Below are positions 26,140-34,224 of a DNA stretch of 64,000 nucleotides, in pieces. How positions within the stretch are numbered: the stretch's first letter is position 1; every line of letters begins with the position of its first letter. The notes beneath the pieces were generated by a model, which was not told the DNA's origin, searched no databases, and saw only the letters and a list, made by a program, of their open reading frames with translations. The DNA comes from Paenibacillus sp. 481 (GTDB lineage: Bacteria > Bacillota > Bacilli > Paenibacillales > Paenibacillaceae): positions 5,287,501 to 5,351,500 of the forward strand of contig NZ_CP075175.1 in the NCBI RefSeq assembly GCF_021223605.1. The letters are read 5' to 3'. A program made the translations under genes and the position numbers.

Positions 26140-27450
26140 TTATCTTTCGATATGTACAGGAATCGCAACTTTCTTATTGTACGTTTTAATATATTGGAAC
26201 CCGTCCATCAGCAAGAATTCCGGTTTGACCGTGGTCTTAAAAGAATACGTATTCTCCCACAAAACGTTTCCATTTTTCAAATCCCAAGGACGTGCTTTGG
26301 AAATCGATGATACGGGAACGACGTTTCCGTCAGCTTGGATGGATAAAGAGTAATGTTCAAAGCATACAAAACATAAAAATTGATCTCTGGCGATCACGAT
26401 ATCGTAGCCTGAGGTCGTTTGGGTTACGCTGCGAATCCATAGCTTTTCATCACCTACTTTGATCGAGCGGTCGGATGGTGAAGCAAGCGAGATAGGTTCT
26501 TTTACTTTGTGGTATGCTCCGAAATTGACGAGTTTCAGCTCTATTGACTCAATCTTATCTGTTGGAAACACAGCAAATTCAAGTTCAAATTGTGTACCAC
26601 TCACGCTCATTCCCCTTGATTCCACTTCGGTTCCATTTACATAAAGCTTTGTTTTTCCCGAACGTATAGAACGTCCCTCTTGCTCTAATTCATAATGACC
26701 CTTCACGAATGTGGAAGTTGGTGAAGCCGTAATAGAATCATAGTGAATAACCCCTTGATCGATAGCAATGGATGCTGAAAGATCCTGTTTAACGATACTC
26801 TTCATCGCTTTATTCGCTTCAAACTTGAAGGAGAGCGGATAGGATACCTTCTCCCCATTTTCTAGCCATTCAAAAAAGGTTACGGTTAATGTTCTGGAAA
26901 ATGGACTAACTGGCTCAAATTCATGCACGCCGACGAACTGGGACTTGCTGTTACCGTCACCACCGCTTCCACCTCGCGATTTAGAATCCGTCCAGAACCC
27001 TTGCAAACTATCAAAACCGTAATGATTGTAGATATGTTCAGGCAATTGGGTGCCTGCCGGCCTATCGATCGTGTAATACATGAGAAATGCATTATCGTCT
27101 GCAATAACACCGTTAATCGTAAAGACCGTACCGTCTTTAAGCGTTGTGCTCTTGTTTATCTTTTGGCCGTATCCTTGCTCCGCCACTTCAGAAAAACCGT
27201 GAGAGCTTAACTCGTCATTATTAAACAACTTACTTCCGTAATAAGCTAAAGCAGGATATTCATAGGCACCAACAATCAGAATGAGCGCTGCAGCAGCTGA
27301 TGTTACCCAGGCTTTCACTTTATTCCTATTTCTTTTTTTAGCAGGAACACGTTGAAGTGCATTTCGAAGTCTGTCCTCAAGTTCTGACGGAGCGTGTATC
27401 GCATCCCAAGTCTGTTTATACTCCTGTAGCTTCTCCTCGATCGTGTTCAT
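26140..27450 (-). CDS. DUF4179-type anti-sigma factor (membrane protein)
   Basis: 436-aa protein encoded directly after an ECF sigma factor and overlapping it by 35 bp. The N-terminal cytoplasmic part (about 1-48) is basic and probably binds sigma. One membrane segment follows (about 49-68, AWVTSAAAALILIVGAYEY), then a large extracytoplasmic domain with DUF4179 features (GVIADDNAFLMYYTIDR) and beta-rich C-terminal DUF5643-like repeats. The ATG at 27450 is preceded by GGAGGTGATC; the ORF extends to a GTG nine bases upstream, which overlaps that site. Likely a transmembrane anti-sigma sensor of envelope stress. Confidence 0.85.
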   Translation of the reverse strand: MNTIEEKLQEYKQTWDAIHAPSELEDRLRNALQRVPAKKRNRNKVKAWVTSAAAALILIVGAYEYPALAYYGSKLFNNDELSSHGFSEVAEQGYGQKINKSTTLKDGTVFTINGVIADDNAFLMYYTIDRPAGTQLPEHIYNHYGFDSLQGFWTDSKSRGGSGGDGNSKSQFVGVHEFEPVSPFSRTLTVTFFEWLENGEKVSYPLSFKFEANKAMKSIVKQDLSASIAIDQGVIHYDSITASPTSTFVKGHYELEQEGRSIRSGKTKLYVNGTEVESRGMSVSGTQFELEFAVFPTDKIESIELKLVNFGAYHKVKEPISLASPSDRSIKVGDEKLWIRSVTQTTSGYDIVIARDQFLCFVCFEHYSLSIQADGNVVPVSSISKARPWDLKNGNVLWENTYSFKTTVKPEFLLMDGFQYIKTYNKKVAIPVHIER

Positions 27451-27979
27451 AACGATCACCTCCGATCATCACTTTCAATTTGTGTATGCCTTGTGAAATT
27501 CTTGACTTGATCGTTCCTAGCGGCGCACCAGTCATGTCCGCAATCGTCTGATACGGAAGATCATGAACGTAACGAAGTTCAATCGCTTCCCGCTGTTGTG
27601 CATTCAGATGAGATAGCAGCACCTGCATATCCAGTTCGGACTCTGTATCGCGATATGGATTATCGTCCGTTAATGCAGCAAGCGACGATTCTCGCTCTTC
27701 TTCCAGCGGAAGAAGGCGCTCCTGTTTGCGGAGCAATGTTTTGCATCGATTGACGAGAATCGTTTTGCTCCAGCTGTAGAATGCTTCATCATTTTGCAAT
27801 TGATCAATCTTTTCATAAAGTGTAACAATCATGTCTTCCATAGCATCCATCGCATCATGCTCGTTTCCCATATATGTATAGGCAAGGCGATAATAAGCGT
27901 TCTGATCGGCCATGATTAGTTGCAATAAAGCTTCCTTATTGCCTTTTTGGGCTTGTCTGACAAGATGGCTTACTTTCAT
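27416..27979 (-). CDS. ECF RNA polymerase sigma factor
   Basis: 187-aa sigma-70 family ECF protein. Region 2 spans about 20-90 (YRLAYTYMGNEHDAMDAMEDM, YSWSKTILVNRCKTLLRK). Region 4 spans about 120-170 (LNAQQREAIELRYVHDLPYQ, IADMTGAPLGTIKSRISQGI). The start at MKVSHLVRQ is chosen because AAGGGGAGAG precedes it; 55 upstream in-frame codons read as non-coding AT-rich leader. Cotranscribed with the anti-sigma gene. The signal and target promoters are unknown; autoregulation is usual for this class. Confidence 0.93.
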   Translation of the reverse strand: MKVSHLVRQAQKGNKEALLQLIMADQNAYYRLAYTYMGNEHDAMDAMEDMIVTLYEKIDQLQNDEAFYSWSKTILVNRCKTLLRKQERLLPLEEERESSLAALTDDNPYRDTESELDMQVLLSHLNAQQREAIELRYVHDLPYQTIADMTGAPLGTIKSRISQGIHKLKVMIGGDRYEHDRGEATGV

Positions 27980-28169
27980 GTTCTCTCCCCTTTTCATAGA
28001 TAAGAGATCGCAGAGGTGATAAAAGTTCATTATATACAAAAAAACTTTATACTTTACCCAGCAGCACCTAATATTGCACATATATATGATATATCGGTTA
28101 AATTGCACGATCATTTCTAATGGCTTAACTATCGTCCATTCCATGATGTGGCAGCCGCCTCTATAACAA

Positions 28170-28211
28170 AAATAGACAATTTCCCACTACATACTAGGAA
28201 ATTGTCTATTT
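28170..28211. terminator. Bidirectional terminator
   Basis: Perfect 15-bp stem AAATAGACAATTTCC / GGAAATTGTCTATTT, 50 bp past the stop of the minus-strand gene at 28262. Confidence 0.85.
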
Positions 28212-28261
28212 ACATATGACTCTCAATAATCGCTAGCCGTTATACCACTACTCCGCTATGC

Positions 28262-29020
28262 TTACTCCCATAAACGTATATACGCGGGTTGGAGTCGCAG
28301 ATCGCTTGCTTGCTGTACATAATGCTCATATGCCTGTTCAAGCTCTGCACGAGTAACAAGATGCTGGAACCCTAATCTGCTGCGAATACTGCTAGCCGAC
28401 ATCGTCGGCCCAATTTGCAGCTTACGGAGCTTCATTTCTTCCGTCCATGGACTGAAGTAGAACTTAATAATAAATGCAGGATCAGGAACATCAATGAACG
28501 GAAAATGGACCATAGGTTTATTCGTCGAATGCCTGCCGACGGTATAGCTTCCATGTGTATGACGATGAATCAATCTCCCTGCATGCGGGAGTATAAAGCC
28601 ATGATGACGCTGTTTAACTAGTGGAACAGCGGGATCAGGTGCTGTATATCCATAATGGGGATCGTCGACGAGAAATATCGTTCGCAGATGATACATGCTA
28701 CTGCCTAACTCATCAAGTTTAGTGAAAAATGGCTGAGTATTGCGGAAGCAGAGAAACTCAGTCGTATTCAGTACCATTTTCCAACCGGTACATTCTGCTT
28801 CTATTTCCATCACTTCACGATCGACGAGCAGGGCGTCGAACTCTGCCACTTTAGAGTCTCGAACTTCCCAGTGGGGAGCAAGTTCTTTACATATTTCCAC
28901 AGATCGATCGGTAGAACCGCGATTAATTAAAATACCATGTTCAAACAACGGGACATGATGCTTCAGCCACCATGGAAGTAAGTATTGCTCATTATAAAAA
29001 TGCGAAATAATCGTACTCAA
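28262..29020 (-). CDS. Glycosyltransferase family 2-like protein
   Basis: 252-aa protein resembling the Glyco_tranf_2_4 / GT92-like group. The N-terminus ISHFYNEQYLLPWWLKHHVP and the INRGSTDRSVEICKEL segment fit the nucleotide-sugar binding start of a GT-A fold, where stem-like NEQYLLPWWL is characteristic. A DxD-like VDDPH is seen near residue 118. No membrane segment. It is not embedded in a cell-wall or capsule cluster, so acceptor and sugar are unknown. Confidence 0.75.
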   Translation of the reverse strand: MSTIISHFYNEQYLLPWWLKHHVPLFEHGILINRGSTDRSVEICKELAPHWEVRDSKVAEFDALLVDREVMEIEAECTGWKMVLNTTEFLCFRNTQPFFTKLDELGSSMYHLRTIFLVDDPHYGYTAPDPAVPLVKQRHHGFILPHAGRLIHRHTHGSYTVGRHSTNKPMVHFPFIDVPDPAFIIKFYFSPWTEEMKLRKLQIGPTMSASSIRSRLGFQHLVTRAELEQAYEHYVQQASDLRLQPAYIRLWE

Positions 29021-29105
29021 CCTACTAGCCTCCTTTCTTGCTTAGATTATGTCTACAGCACTTCGTGTGGCACTTGCTATGTATCCTGTTGAAGTGTTTT
29101 TTTTC

Positions 29106-29146
29106 ATAAAAAAGAAGGCCTGCCAGCCTGTTAGCTTGCAGACCTC
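29106..29146 (-). terminator. Terminator after the gene fragment at 29169
   Basis: Imperfect stem AGGCCTGCCAGC / GCTTGCAGACCT. On the minus strand it is followed by TTCTTTTTT. It sits 23 bp past the stop of the fragment below, which suggests that fragment was once an expressed gene. Confidence 0.6.
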
Positions 29147-29168
29147 CCTATATGCTCCGATGAGACAA

Positions 29169-29368
29169 TTATTTCCGACCGCCTTTAGCGGGAATTAGCT
29201 TGATCGAGAACACTTGCTTCTTCTGTGTCAATCCAACTTCTACCGTCGGAGCCCCTTTCTTCGTTAACGTGAACGTATACGGAAACATTGGATGCGGTTT
29301 ACTTTTGTATCCCTTCAAATCTAATCCGAATATAGACTTTACATGAGGGGTCGCTGCTTTCAGAACAT
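29169..29368 (-). pseudogene. C-terminal fragment of an unrecognised gene
   Basis: An open frame without a start codon ends at 29169. It contains VLKAATPHVKSIFGLDLKGY and PMFPYTFTLTKKGAPTVEVG, ending KLIPAKGGRK. It has protein-like composition, a stop codon followed by a good terminator, and nothing plausible upstream (AT-rich, stop codon). I read it as the 3' remnant of a deleted gene. The family is not recognised. Confidence 0.5.
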
Positions 29369-29561
29369 TTTTTATTTTACATTTTTGGGATATTCCCCTA
29401 TTAATTAACGATATCTTATTTCATTTCATATTGCCTGTGCTGATGTTCTTTCACATGAGCGAGCAGTATGAGGGAATGAATCCTATATATGTTAATAATA
29501 TATAATTTACCATCTGACAATGGAATTTACATAAGATTGGGTATATGTGGGTTATACGAAA

Positions 29562-30455
29562 TCAACTCAACAGGTCATGAAGGGTCTTATCCAACTTATC
29601 GTACTTGAACTTATAACCTGCCCGCTCTAGCCGCTCCGGAACTACCCAACGACTTTTCAATACTAACTCTGTCTCCGTCTTAATGAACACCGCACCGATC
29701 TCAAGCAGCCACTTCGGTGAGGGCAATCCCACTTTCACATTCATCGTCTTGCGCAATTGATCCATCAATTCACGATTCGTAACCGGATCAGGTGAAGAGC
29801 AGTTGAACACGCCACTCAGCTCTTCATTATCTCGGAGGAACATGATGATTTGAAACAAATCCTCAATATGAATCCAACTGAATCGCTGCGTACCTGATCC
29901 CTGCACACCGCCAAGCCCGAAGCGCGCTAAGTTCTTAAAAGGCGTCATTACTCCGCCATCTTTGCCTAATACGATCGCAATTCGCAAAGCAATTTGCCGA
30001 GTAGCAGGTAGTTGAAAGGAAAATAACGCTGCTTCCCACTGCTGTGCTACATCGACAGAAAAGCCCGTTCCAATGTCCCCGCCCTCTTCCGTCATCGGGC
30101 GATCTTCCGCATGCCGATAAATCGTCGCCGTACTAGAATTGATCCATAGGGACGGTGGATTGGGACATGTTTGGAGAATCTTACCGAGTAGATTGGTCGT
30201 GCTTGTGCGAGAACGAATAATCTCTTGTTTATTCTGCTCATTATATCGGCAATTTACAGACTTGCCGGCTAAATTGATAAGCATATCGGCGTTATTCAAC
30301 GCCTCTGTAATTCCTTGTTCATTTTCCCATGCCAAATGATTTGGTTGTCTAGAGATGATAATGACGTCGTATCCCATCCTGTGGAATTGCTTCTCGATAT
30401 ATTTCCCGATGAACCCTGTTCCGCCGGCTATAACGATTTTCTTCTTCATCTCCAT
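29562..30455 (-). CDS. TIGR01777 family NAD(P)-dependent epimerase
   Basis: 297-aa extended short-chain dehydrogenase fold protein (YfcH-like). N-terminal Rossmann motif GGTGFIGKYI (about 12-21), INLAGKSVNCRY (about 61-72), ATIYRHAEDRPMTEE in place of the active-site YxxxK region, and a C-terminal DUF1731-type segment (PSPKWLLEIGAVFIKTETEL, LKSRWVVPERLERAGYKF). The reaction is unknown for the family. The ATG at 30455 (or 30449) is chosen; the ORF includes one GTG more. Monocistronic. Confidence 0.92.
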   Translation of the reverse strand: MEMKKKIVIAGGTGFIGKYIEKQFHRMGYDVIIISRQPNHLAWENEQGITEALNNADMLINLAGKSVNCRYNEQNKQEIIRSRTSTTNLLGKILQTCPNPPSLWINSSTATIYRHAEDRPMTEEGGDIGTGFSVDVAQQWEAALFSFQLPATRQIALRIAIVLGKDGGVMTPFKNLARFGLGGVQGSGTQRFSWIHIEDLFQIIMFLRDNEELSGVFNCSSPDPVTNRELMDQLRKTMNVKVGLPSPKWLLEIGAVFIKTETELVLKSRWVVPERLERAGYKFKYDKLDKTLHDLLS

Positions 30456-30610
30456 CACTCATTCCCTGTATAATAAGACTAATCGGTCTCGAAAGTAAAA
30501 AACAATTGCGATTGCTTCAACAATAGGAATCTCCTTCCTTATTTTAGGCAGATGATCAACATCGTTGCAAGACTTATTATCTTCTTAGTCGTTTCGTTGG
30601 CCATATGAGT

Positions 30611-30655
30611 CGGCTACATATCCATTGCGAAGCGCAACGAAAGTGTATGTAGCCG
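30611..30655. repeat. Nested hairpin
   Basis: CGGCTACATA (30611-30620) / TATGTAGCCG (30646-30655), a perfect 10-bp outer stem. It encloses TTGCG / CGCAA around AAG (30625-30637). There is no T tract. It lies in the 400-bp gap 30456-30857, which holds no gene. Confidence 0.5.
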
Positions 30656-30780
30656 GATATAAAGCACTGCATAACGACGTGAATAATAAAAAAACTGGTG
30701 GATACAAGGTGACCTCACTCCTCCCGACTCTTCAAGCGCCAATATGTAGAAATTAACCCCTCATAATAAGTGCGCAATCC

Positions 30781-30816
30781 AAAAGCCGCCAGCCTCTCAT
30801 TTGAGGTGCTGGCGGC
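30781..30816. terminator. Terminator of the helveticin J-like gene
   Basis: GCCGCCAGC (30785-30793) / GCTGGCGGC (30808-30816), AAAA/TTTT flanks, 42 bp past the stop at 30858. Confidence 0.8.
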
Positions 30817-30857
30817 CATTTTCGCGTTGTTGGGATCAGCCCTTTTAACTCGATCAA

Positions 30858-31859
30858 CTACATTTGAGAGGCGCTGAAACCGTTAAAATAGTGCACGCCG
30901 TCGTGACCAGTATTCGGGTCTGTTCTGCGATTCGTGTTGAACCAAAGTTTATTCCCGTGGGCGATCCCAACGCTCTCGATCTCAAAAAGTGGGAATGCCT
31001 CGGACGTTATGCGGAATGACAGATTATCATCTGCATTAATCGTACCGGAGGCAGTAGATATATGACGATAAACGAGTACAATGCTGATATTTTCAAATGT
31101 CAGCGGAACATATATGGAGTTGTTATGATAACCGAATCCCTGATTTGCATACAAATCGATGTTAGCTATGGTATTGCCGTTAACTTTTGCACCTGCAATA
31201 TTTAGTCTAAATGCCTCGGTTACATGAATGATTCCGCTGTTTGCGTTTAGTGGGAGTGTACCCCTGAAATAAATTTGTCCGGGCTCCGGTTTCATGCCCG
31301 TTTTAAAAAGAAAATGTATGTTATTCGTGTCTTTGCTGGTGATTTTCACACCCGTCATTAACTTGTCTTGGCCATTGAGTTTGATCGTGTAGTTACCCAC
31401 TTTGGTATAGGTGTCACCTACATATTTCAGTTTCACGAGGCTCATACTGCCGACTTTCGTGGTAACGACGAACATATAATGAGTTCCGTCGATTGTGCTG
31501 AGCACGATATCGTTGGCGTGTCCGAGTTGGGTAGTGTAGTTTGTCCCGTCCCCGTTTTTCATGAGCGTAGTGGCTCCGGTGCTCATATTGGTCCGGTAAA
31601 TGACTGCCTTCGTATCGTTTTTGTTGACTTTTATAGAATAGGCATAGACAGATCCCACATCAAATCCCTGTGCGGAAGTAATATCACCTACATTATCAAT
31701 CGGTGCGACGGTGGTGTACGTGTTGTAATACGCTGCACTGGCTATGCTGGGTAACATCATCGCCGTGCAAAGGAGAGAGGCTACAAATAGGAGAAATGGT
31801 TTTCTGGAACTTAAAGTCTTGTTCTTCGATCTCATTCTTCCTGTTAACATGCTCTTCAT
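30858..31859 (-). CDS. Helveticin J family class III bacteriocin-like secreted protein
   Basis: 333-aa secreted protein. The signal peptide spans about residues 1-42, with KPFLLFVASLLCTAMMLPSI followed by ASAAYYN as the cleavage zone. The mature part matches the helveticin J pattern known from lactobacilli: IDNVGDITSAQGFDVGSVYA, KAVIYRTNMSTGATTLMKNG, LGHANDIVLSTIDG, MTGVKITSKDTNNIHFLFK. A beta-propeller-like fold is likely. The start is the ATG after GGAGGTATGTTGT. No immunity or processing gene is adjacent, and many proteins of this family in Bacillales have untested activity. Confidence 0.85.
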   Translation of the reverse strand: MKSMLTGRMRSKNKTLSSRKPFLLFVASLLCTAMMLPSIASAAYYNTYTTVAPIDNVGDITSAQGFDVGSVYAYSIKVNKNDTKAVIYRTNMSTGATTLMKNGDGTNYTTQLGHANDIVLSTIDGTHYMFVVTTKVGSMSLVKLKYVGDTYTKVGNYTIKLNGQDKLMTGVKITSKDTNNIHFLFKTGMKPEPGQIYFRGTLPLNANSGIIHVTEAFRLNIAGAKVNGNTIANIDLYANQGFGYHNNSIYVPLTFENISIVLVYRHISTASGTINADDNLSFRITSEAFPLFEIESVGIAHGNKLWFNTNRRTDPNTGHDGVHYFNGFSASQM

Positions 31860-32060
31860 ACAACATACCTCCATAAAAATATGATTTATGTTGTTTATAT
31901 GAATGGAATAATCCTCCTACCTAGCTGCCAGCATAAACAACACAGTACTGCTTTTTTTGAGCGGTGTTACTGGAAGTTCCCACATTGATGACCCTATCAA
32001 GTACTGCACTTTATGAGGATTGGTAAGTAAACGCTCTCTCTCATTTCTTGACACAAATAT

Positions 32061-32110
32061 ACCCCCAATCCTATTAGAAGTCCAGTAATTTCTGGAAGAA
32101 AATTGGGGGT
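32061..32110. repeat. Inverted repeat downstream of the GNAT gene
   Basis: ACCCCCAAT (32061-32069) / ATTGGGGGT (32102-32110) with inner CCAG / CTGG. It lies 45 bp beyond the GNAT stop. It has no T run on the minus strand. It could act as a transcript end or be a remnant element. The 300-bp gap 31860-32154 has no convincing gene. Confidence 0.45.
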
Positions 32111-32154
32111 CTTTGGTTTCATTAGAACGTAATAAAAAATGGTTGATAAAATGC

Positions 32155-32700
32155 CTATACACCAGTGTTTACAATCCCATAATAAATAAGGTCTTCAAAT
32201 TTATCTTCTTTATAAACATGCTGTAATAACACACCTTCTCTCACCATGCCAACTTTCTGCATAACTCGTCCCGAGCCAGGGTTTGAAGCAAAGTATCTTG
32301 CATATACTTTGTGGTAATGCTTCTCGACAAAAGCAAACTCAATGATAGCTTTAGCTCCTTCAGTGGCATATCCTTTACCCCAATATTCCTCACCTATCCA
32401 ATAGGCAAGTTCGCCATTTTTGTGTATTTGGTTATTTGACAGTGCTATCGCTCCATAAAGCTCATTTGTTCGTTTATCCGAAATGGCAAACTCATATAAT
32501 TTATTATCGTTAAAATGATCCTCATGTGTTTGAATCCATGATAATGCACATTCAAGGGGGTAAGGATAAGGTAGAGTCAATGTACTTTTGTAAATATTAT
32601 AATTATTGCAGAACTCATACACACGCTGTGCATCAGAACATTCAAATGGTCTTAGCATCAACCTGTCGGTAGTAATTGTTCTTTTTTCATGATTATACAT
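32155..32700 (-). CDS. GNAT N-acetyltransferase, RimJ/RimL type
   Basis: 181-aa acetyltransferase of the RimJ/RimL (Acetyltransf_3) group. TTDRLMLRPFECSDAQRVYEF opens the domain; beta4 and the acetyl-CoA loop are ELAYWIGEEYWGKGYATEGAKAIIEFAF (about 95-122); ASNPGSGRVMQKVGMVREGVL follows. These enzymes acetylate ribosomal protein N-termini or small molecules. The start at MYNHEKR is set by GAGGAGGTAACACG. It is a single gene. Confidence 0.92.
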   Translation of the reverse strand: MYNHEKRTITTDRLMLRPFECSDAQRVYEFCNNYNIYKSTLTLPYPYPLECALSWIQTHEDHFNDNKLYEFAISDKRTNELYGAIALSNNQIHKNGELAYWIGEEYWGKGYATEGAKAIIEFAFVEKHYHKVYARYFASNPGSGRVMQKVGMVREGVLLQHVYKEDKFEDLIYYGIVNTGV

Positions 32701-32906
32701 CGTGTTACCTCCTCTAATTAGAACTTTCGCTGGACAATACACATGCTAATACACTATAAGCACCTCTATTATTTTACATTTTTTTCTAATAAAAAGAATC
32801 TCCCTGTTGAATAAAGAGTATTTTCGAAATTGTATAACCATGGAAAGAAGCCGTCAACTGTAATTATTATCGGACTCGAAGCAAGTAAAAAAGAAATGTG
32901 CAAGCG

Positions 32907-32931
32907 AAAAAACCGTCCCTAAGAGACGGTT
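32907..32931 (-). terminator. Terminator of the serine hydrolase gene
   Basis: AACCGTC / GACGGTT stem with TTTTTT on the minus strand, 7 bp past the stop at 32938. Confidence 0.8.
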
Positions 32932-32937
32932 CATGGT

Positions 32938-34134
32938 TTAGTCGTTAATGGCCTGATTGACCGCTGTCCAGAATTCCTGAAAAATGGGAGACGGTTCGGC
33001 AGAATCCATCATACGTTGCGTTAACAAAATGCCAATCCATTCATTTTTAGGGTCGATATACGCACTCGTGCCTGTACCGCCGCTCCAGCCAAAGATACCT
33101 GCCTCAAACCAACGGGTACGCTCAACGGTAACGCCCACTCCCATCCCCCAACTACCTCCGTCGTCCAGAAGCAGCCGATTGTTTAGTCTCTGACTCGGAG
33201 TCAAATGGCTTGATCCCAGCATCTCCACCGCAGAACGGGATAGGATACGTCCACCCTCGAACGTCCCTTTGTTAAGTAGCATGTTGTAGAAAGCCAAATA
33301 ATCGTCCACTGTTGATACGAGTCCAGAAGAACCAGACGAGAATACAGACGGAGCTAGCCAACGGCTGCTCGTTGGTTCGTCGTGAATGGCCAAACCTCCC
33401 GTTGCCCAATCCGTCTCATAGCTGGCCGGCAAACGATGCAACTGCTCAGCTGACACTGCGAACGCCGTATCCTTCATACGAAGCGGCTCGAAAATATGTT
33501 CGTGCATAAATGTTGCAAGCGATTGTGCGGACGCTCGCGCGATCAAAATGCCAAGGATATCAATGCCCGTGTCATACATCCATTCCTCGCCGGGATGATG
33601 AATTAAGGGCAAGCTGCCAAGTCGCTTCATCCATTCATCAGGCGGCAGCAAGGGAAGGTTAGGACCCGGTGCAATGCCTGCCTCTTCCATTGCGCGTTGG
33701 ATAGGTGTACTGCCTGGAGGCTTCAAGACAAGCCCGATACCTGTCTTAAGCGTCAACAAATCACGCGTTGTGATCGGCCGTTGGGCAGGCACGGTATCAT
33801 CGAGCGGCCCGTCGGGGTGTCGCAGTACCTTGCGTTCCGAGAGCTCGGGCAGCCAGCGGTCTATAGGCTCATCCAGCGTCAATCGACCCTGTTCAGCGAG
33901 AATCAGCGCCGCGACCGCCGTAACTGGCTTCGTAAGTGAAGCCATGCGAAATATCGCGTCTCGTGTGATCGGACGATCAGACGCTACATCCATCGTTCCG
34001 ATTGCTTCAACGTAAGTTTCCCCTCTTCGGCTTACCGCATAGACGACGCCTGGCAATGCCCCACGTTCCACGTGAGAAGCAATTGCAGTCCGCAATCGCG
34101 CAAGTCTCTCTTGCGACCATGCTTGTTTCAACAT
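32938..34134 (-). CDS. Beta-lactamase-fold serine hydrolase (esterase/class C-like)
   Basis: 398-aa member of the beta-lactamase/transpeptidase-like superfamily. The SxxK nucleophile motif is MASLTKPVT (about 66-74), the second motif is MYDTG (about 188) in place of the usual YxN, and a later FGWSGGTGTSAY (about 347) stands for the HxG/KTG strand. There is no signal peptide, so it is probably intracellular, like EstB-type esterases or D-aminopeptidase-like enzymes rather than a true beta-lactamase. GGAGGTGC precedes the ATG. An IS1182-type element begins 91 bp upstream. Confidence 0.88.
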   Translation of the reverse strand: MLKQAWSQERLARLRTAIASHVERGALPGVVYAVSRRGETYVEAIGTMDVASDRPITRDAIFRMASLTKPVTAVAALILAEQGRLTLDEPIDRWLPELSERKVLRHPDGPLDDTVPAQRPITTRDLLTLKTGIGLVLKPPGSTPIQRAMEEAGIAPGPNLPLLPPDEWMKRLGSLPLIHHPGEEWMYDTGIDILGILIARASAQSLATFMHEHIFEPLRMKDTAFAVSAEQLHRLPASYETDWATGGLAIHDEPTSSRWLAPSVFSSGSSGLVSTVDDYLAFYNMLLNKGTFEGGRILSRSAVEMLGSSHLTPSQRLNNRLLLDDGGSWGMGVGVTVERTRWFEAGIFGWSGGTGTSAYIDPKNEWIGILLTQRMMDSAEPSPIFQEFWTAVNQAIND

Positions 34135-34224
34135 TTTGCAGCACCTCCACCTGTATTCTACCTTTCATCTTAGCACCAGATTATCATTTTTTCGTTTGGT
34201 TTGTATGTACGCAACAAGTAACCG

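Noticed and set aside
31917-32162. An 81-codon minus frame between the helveticin-like gene and GNAT.
   Set aside because: It overlaps a strong inverted repeat, has no ribosome site, and its composition is not protein-like.
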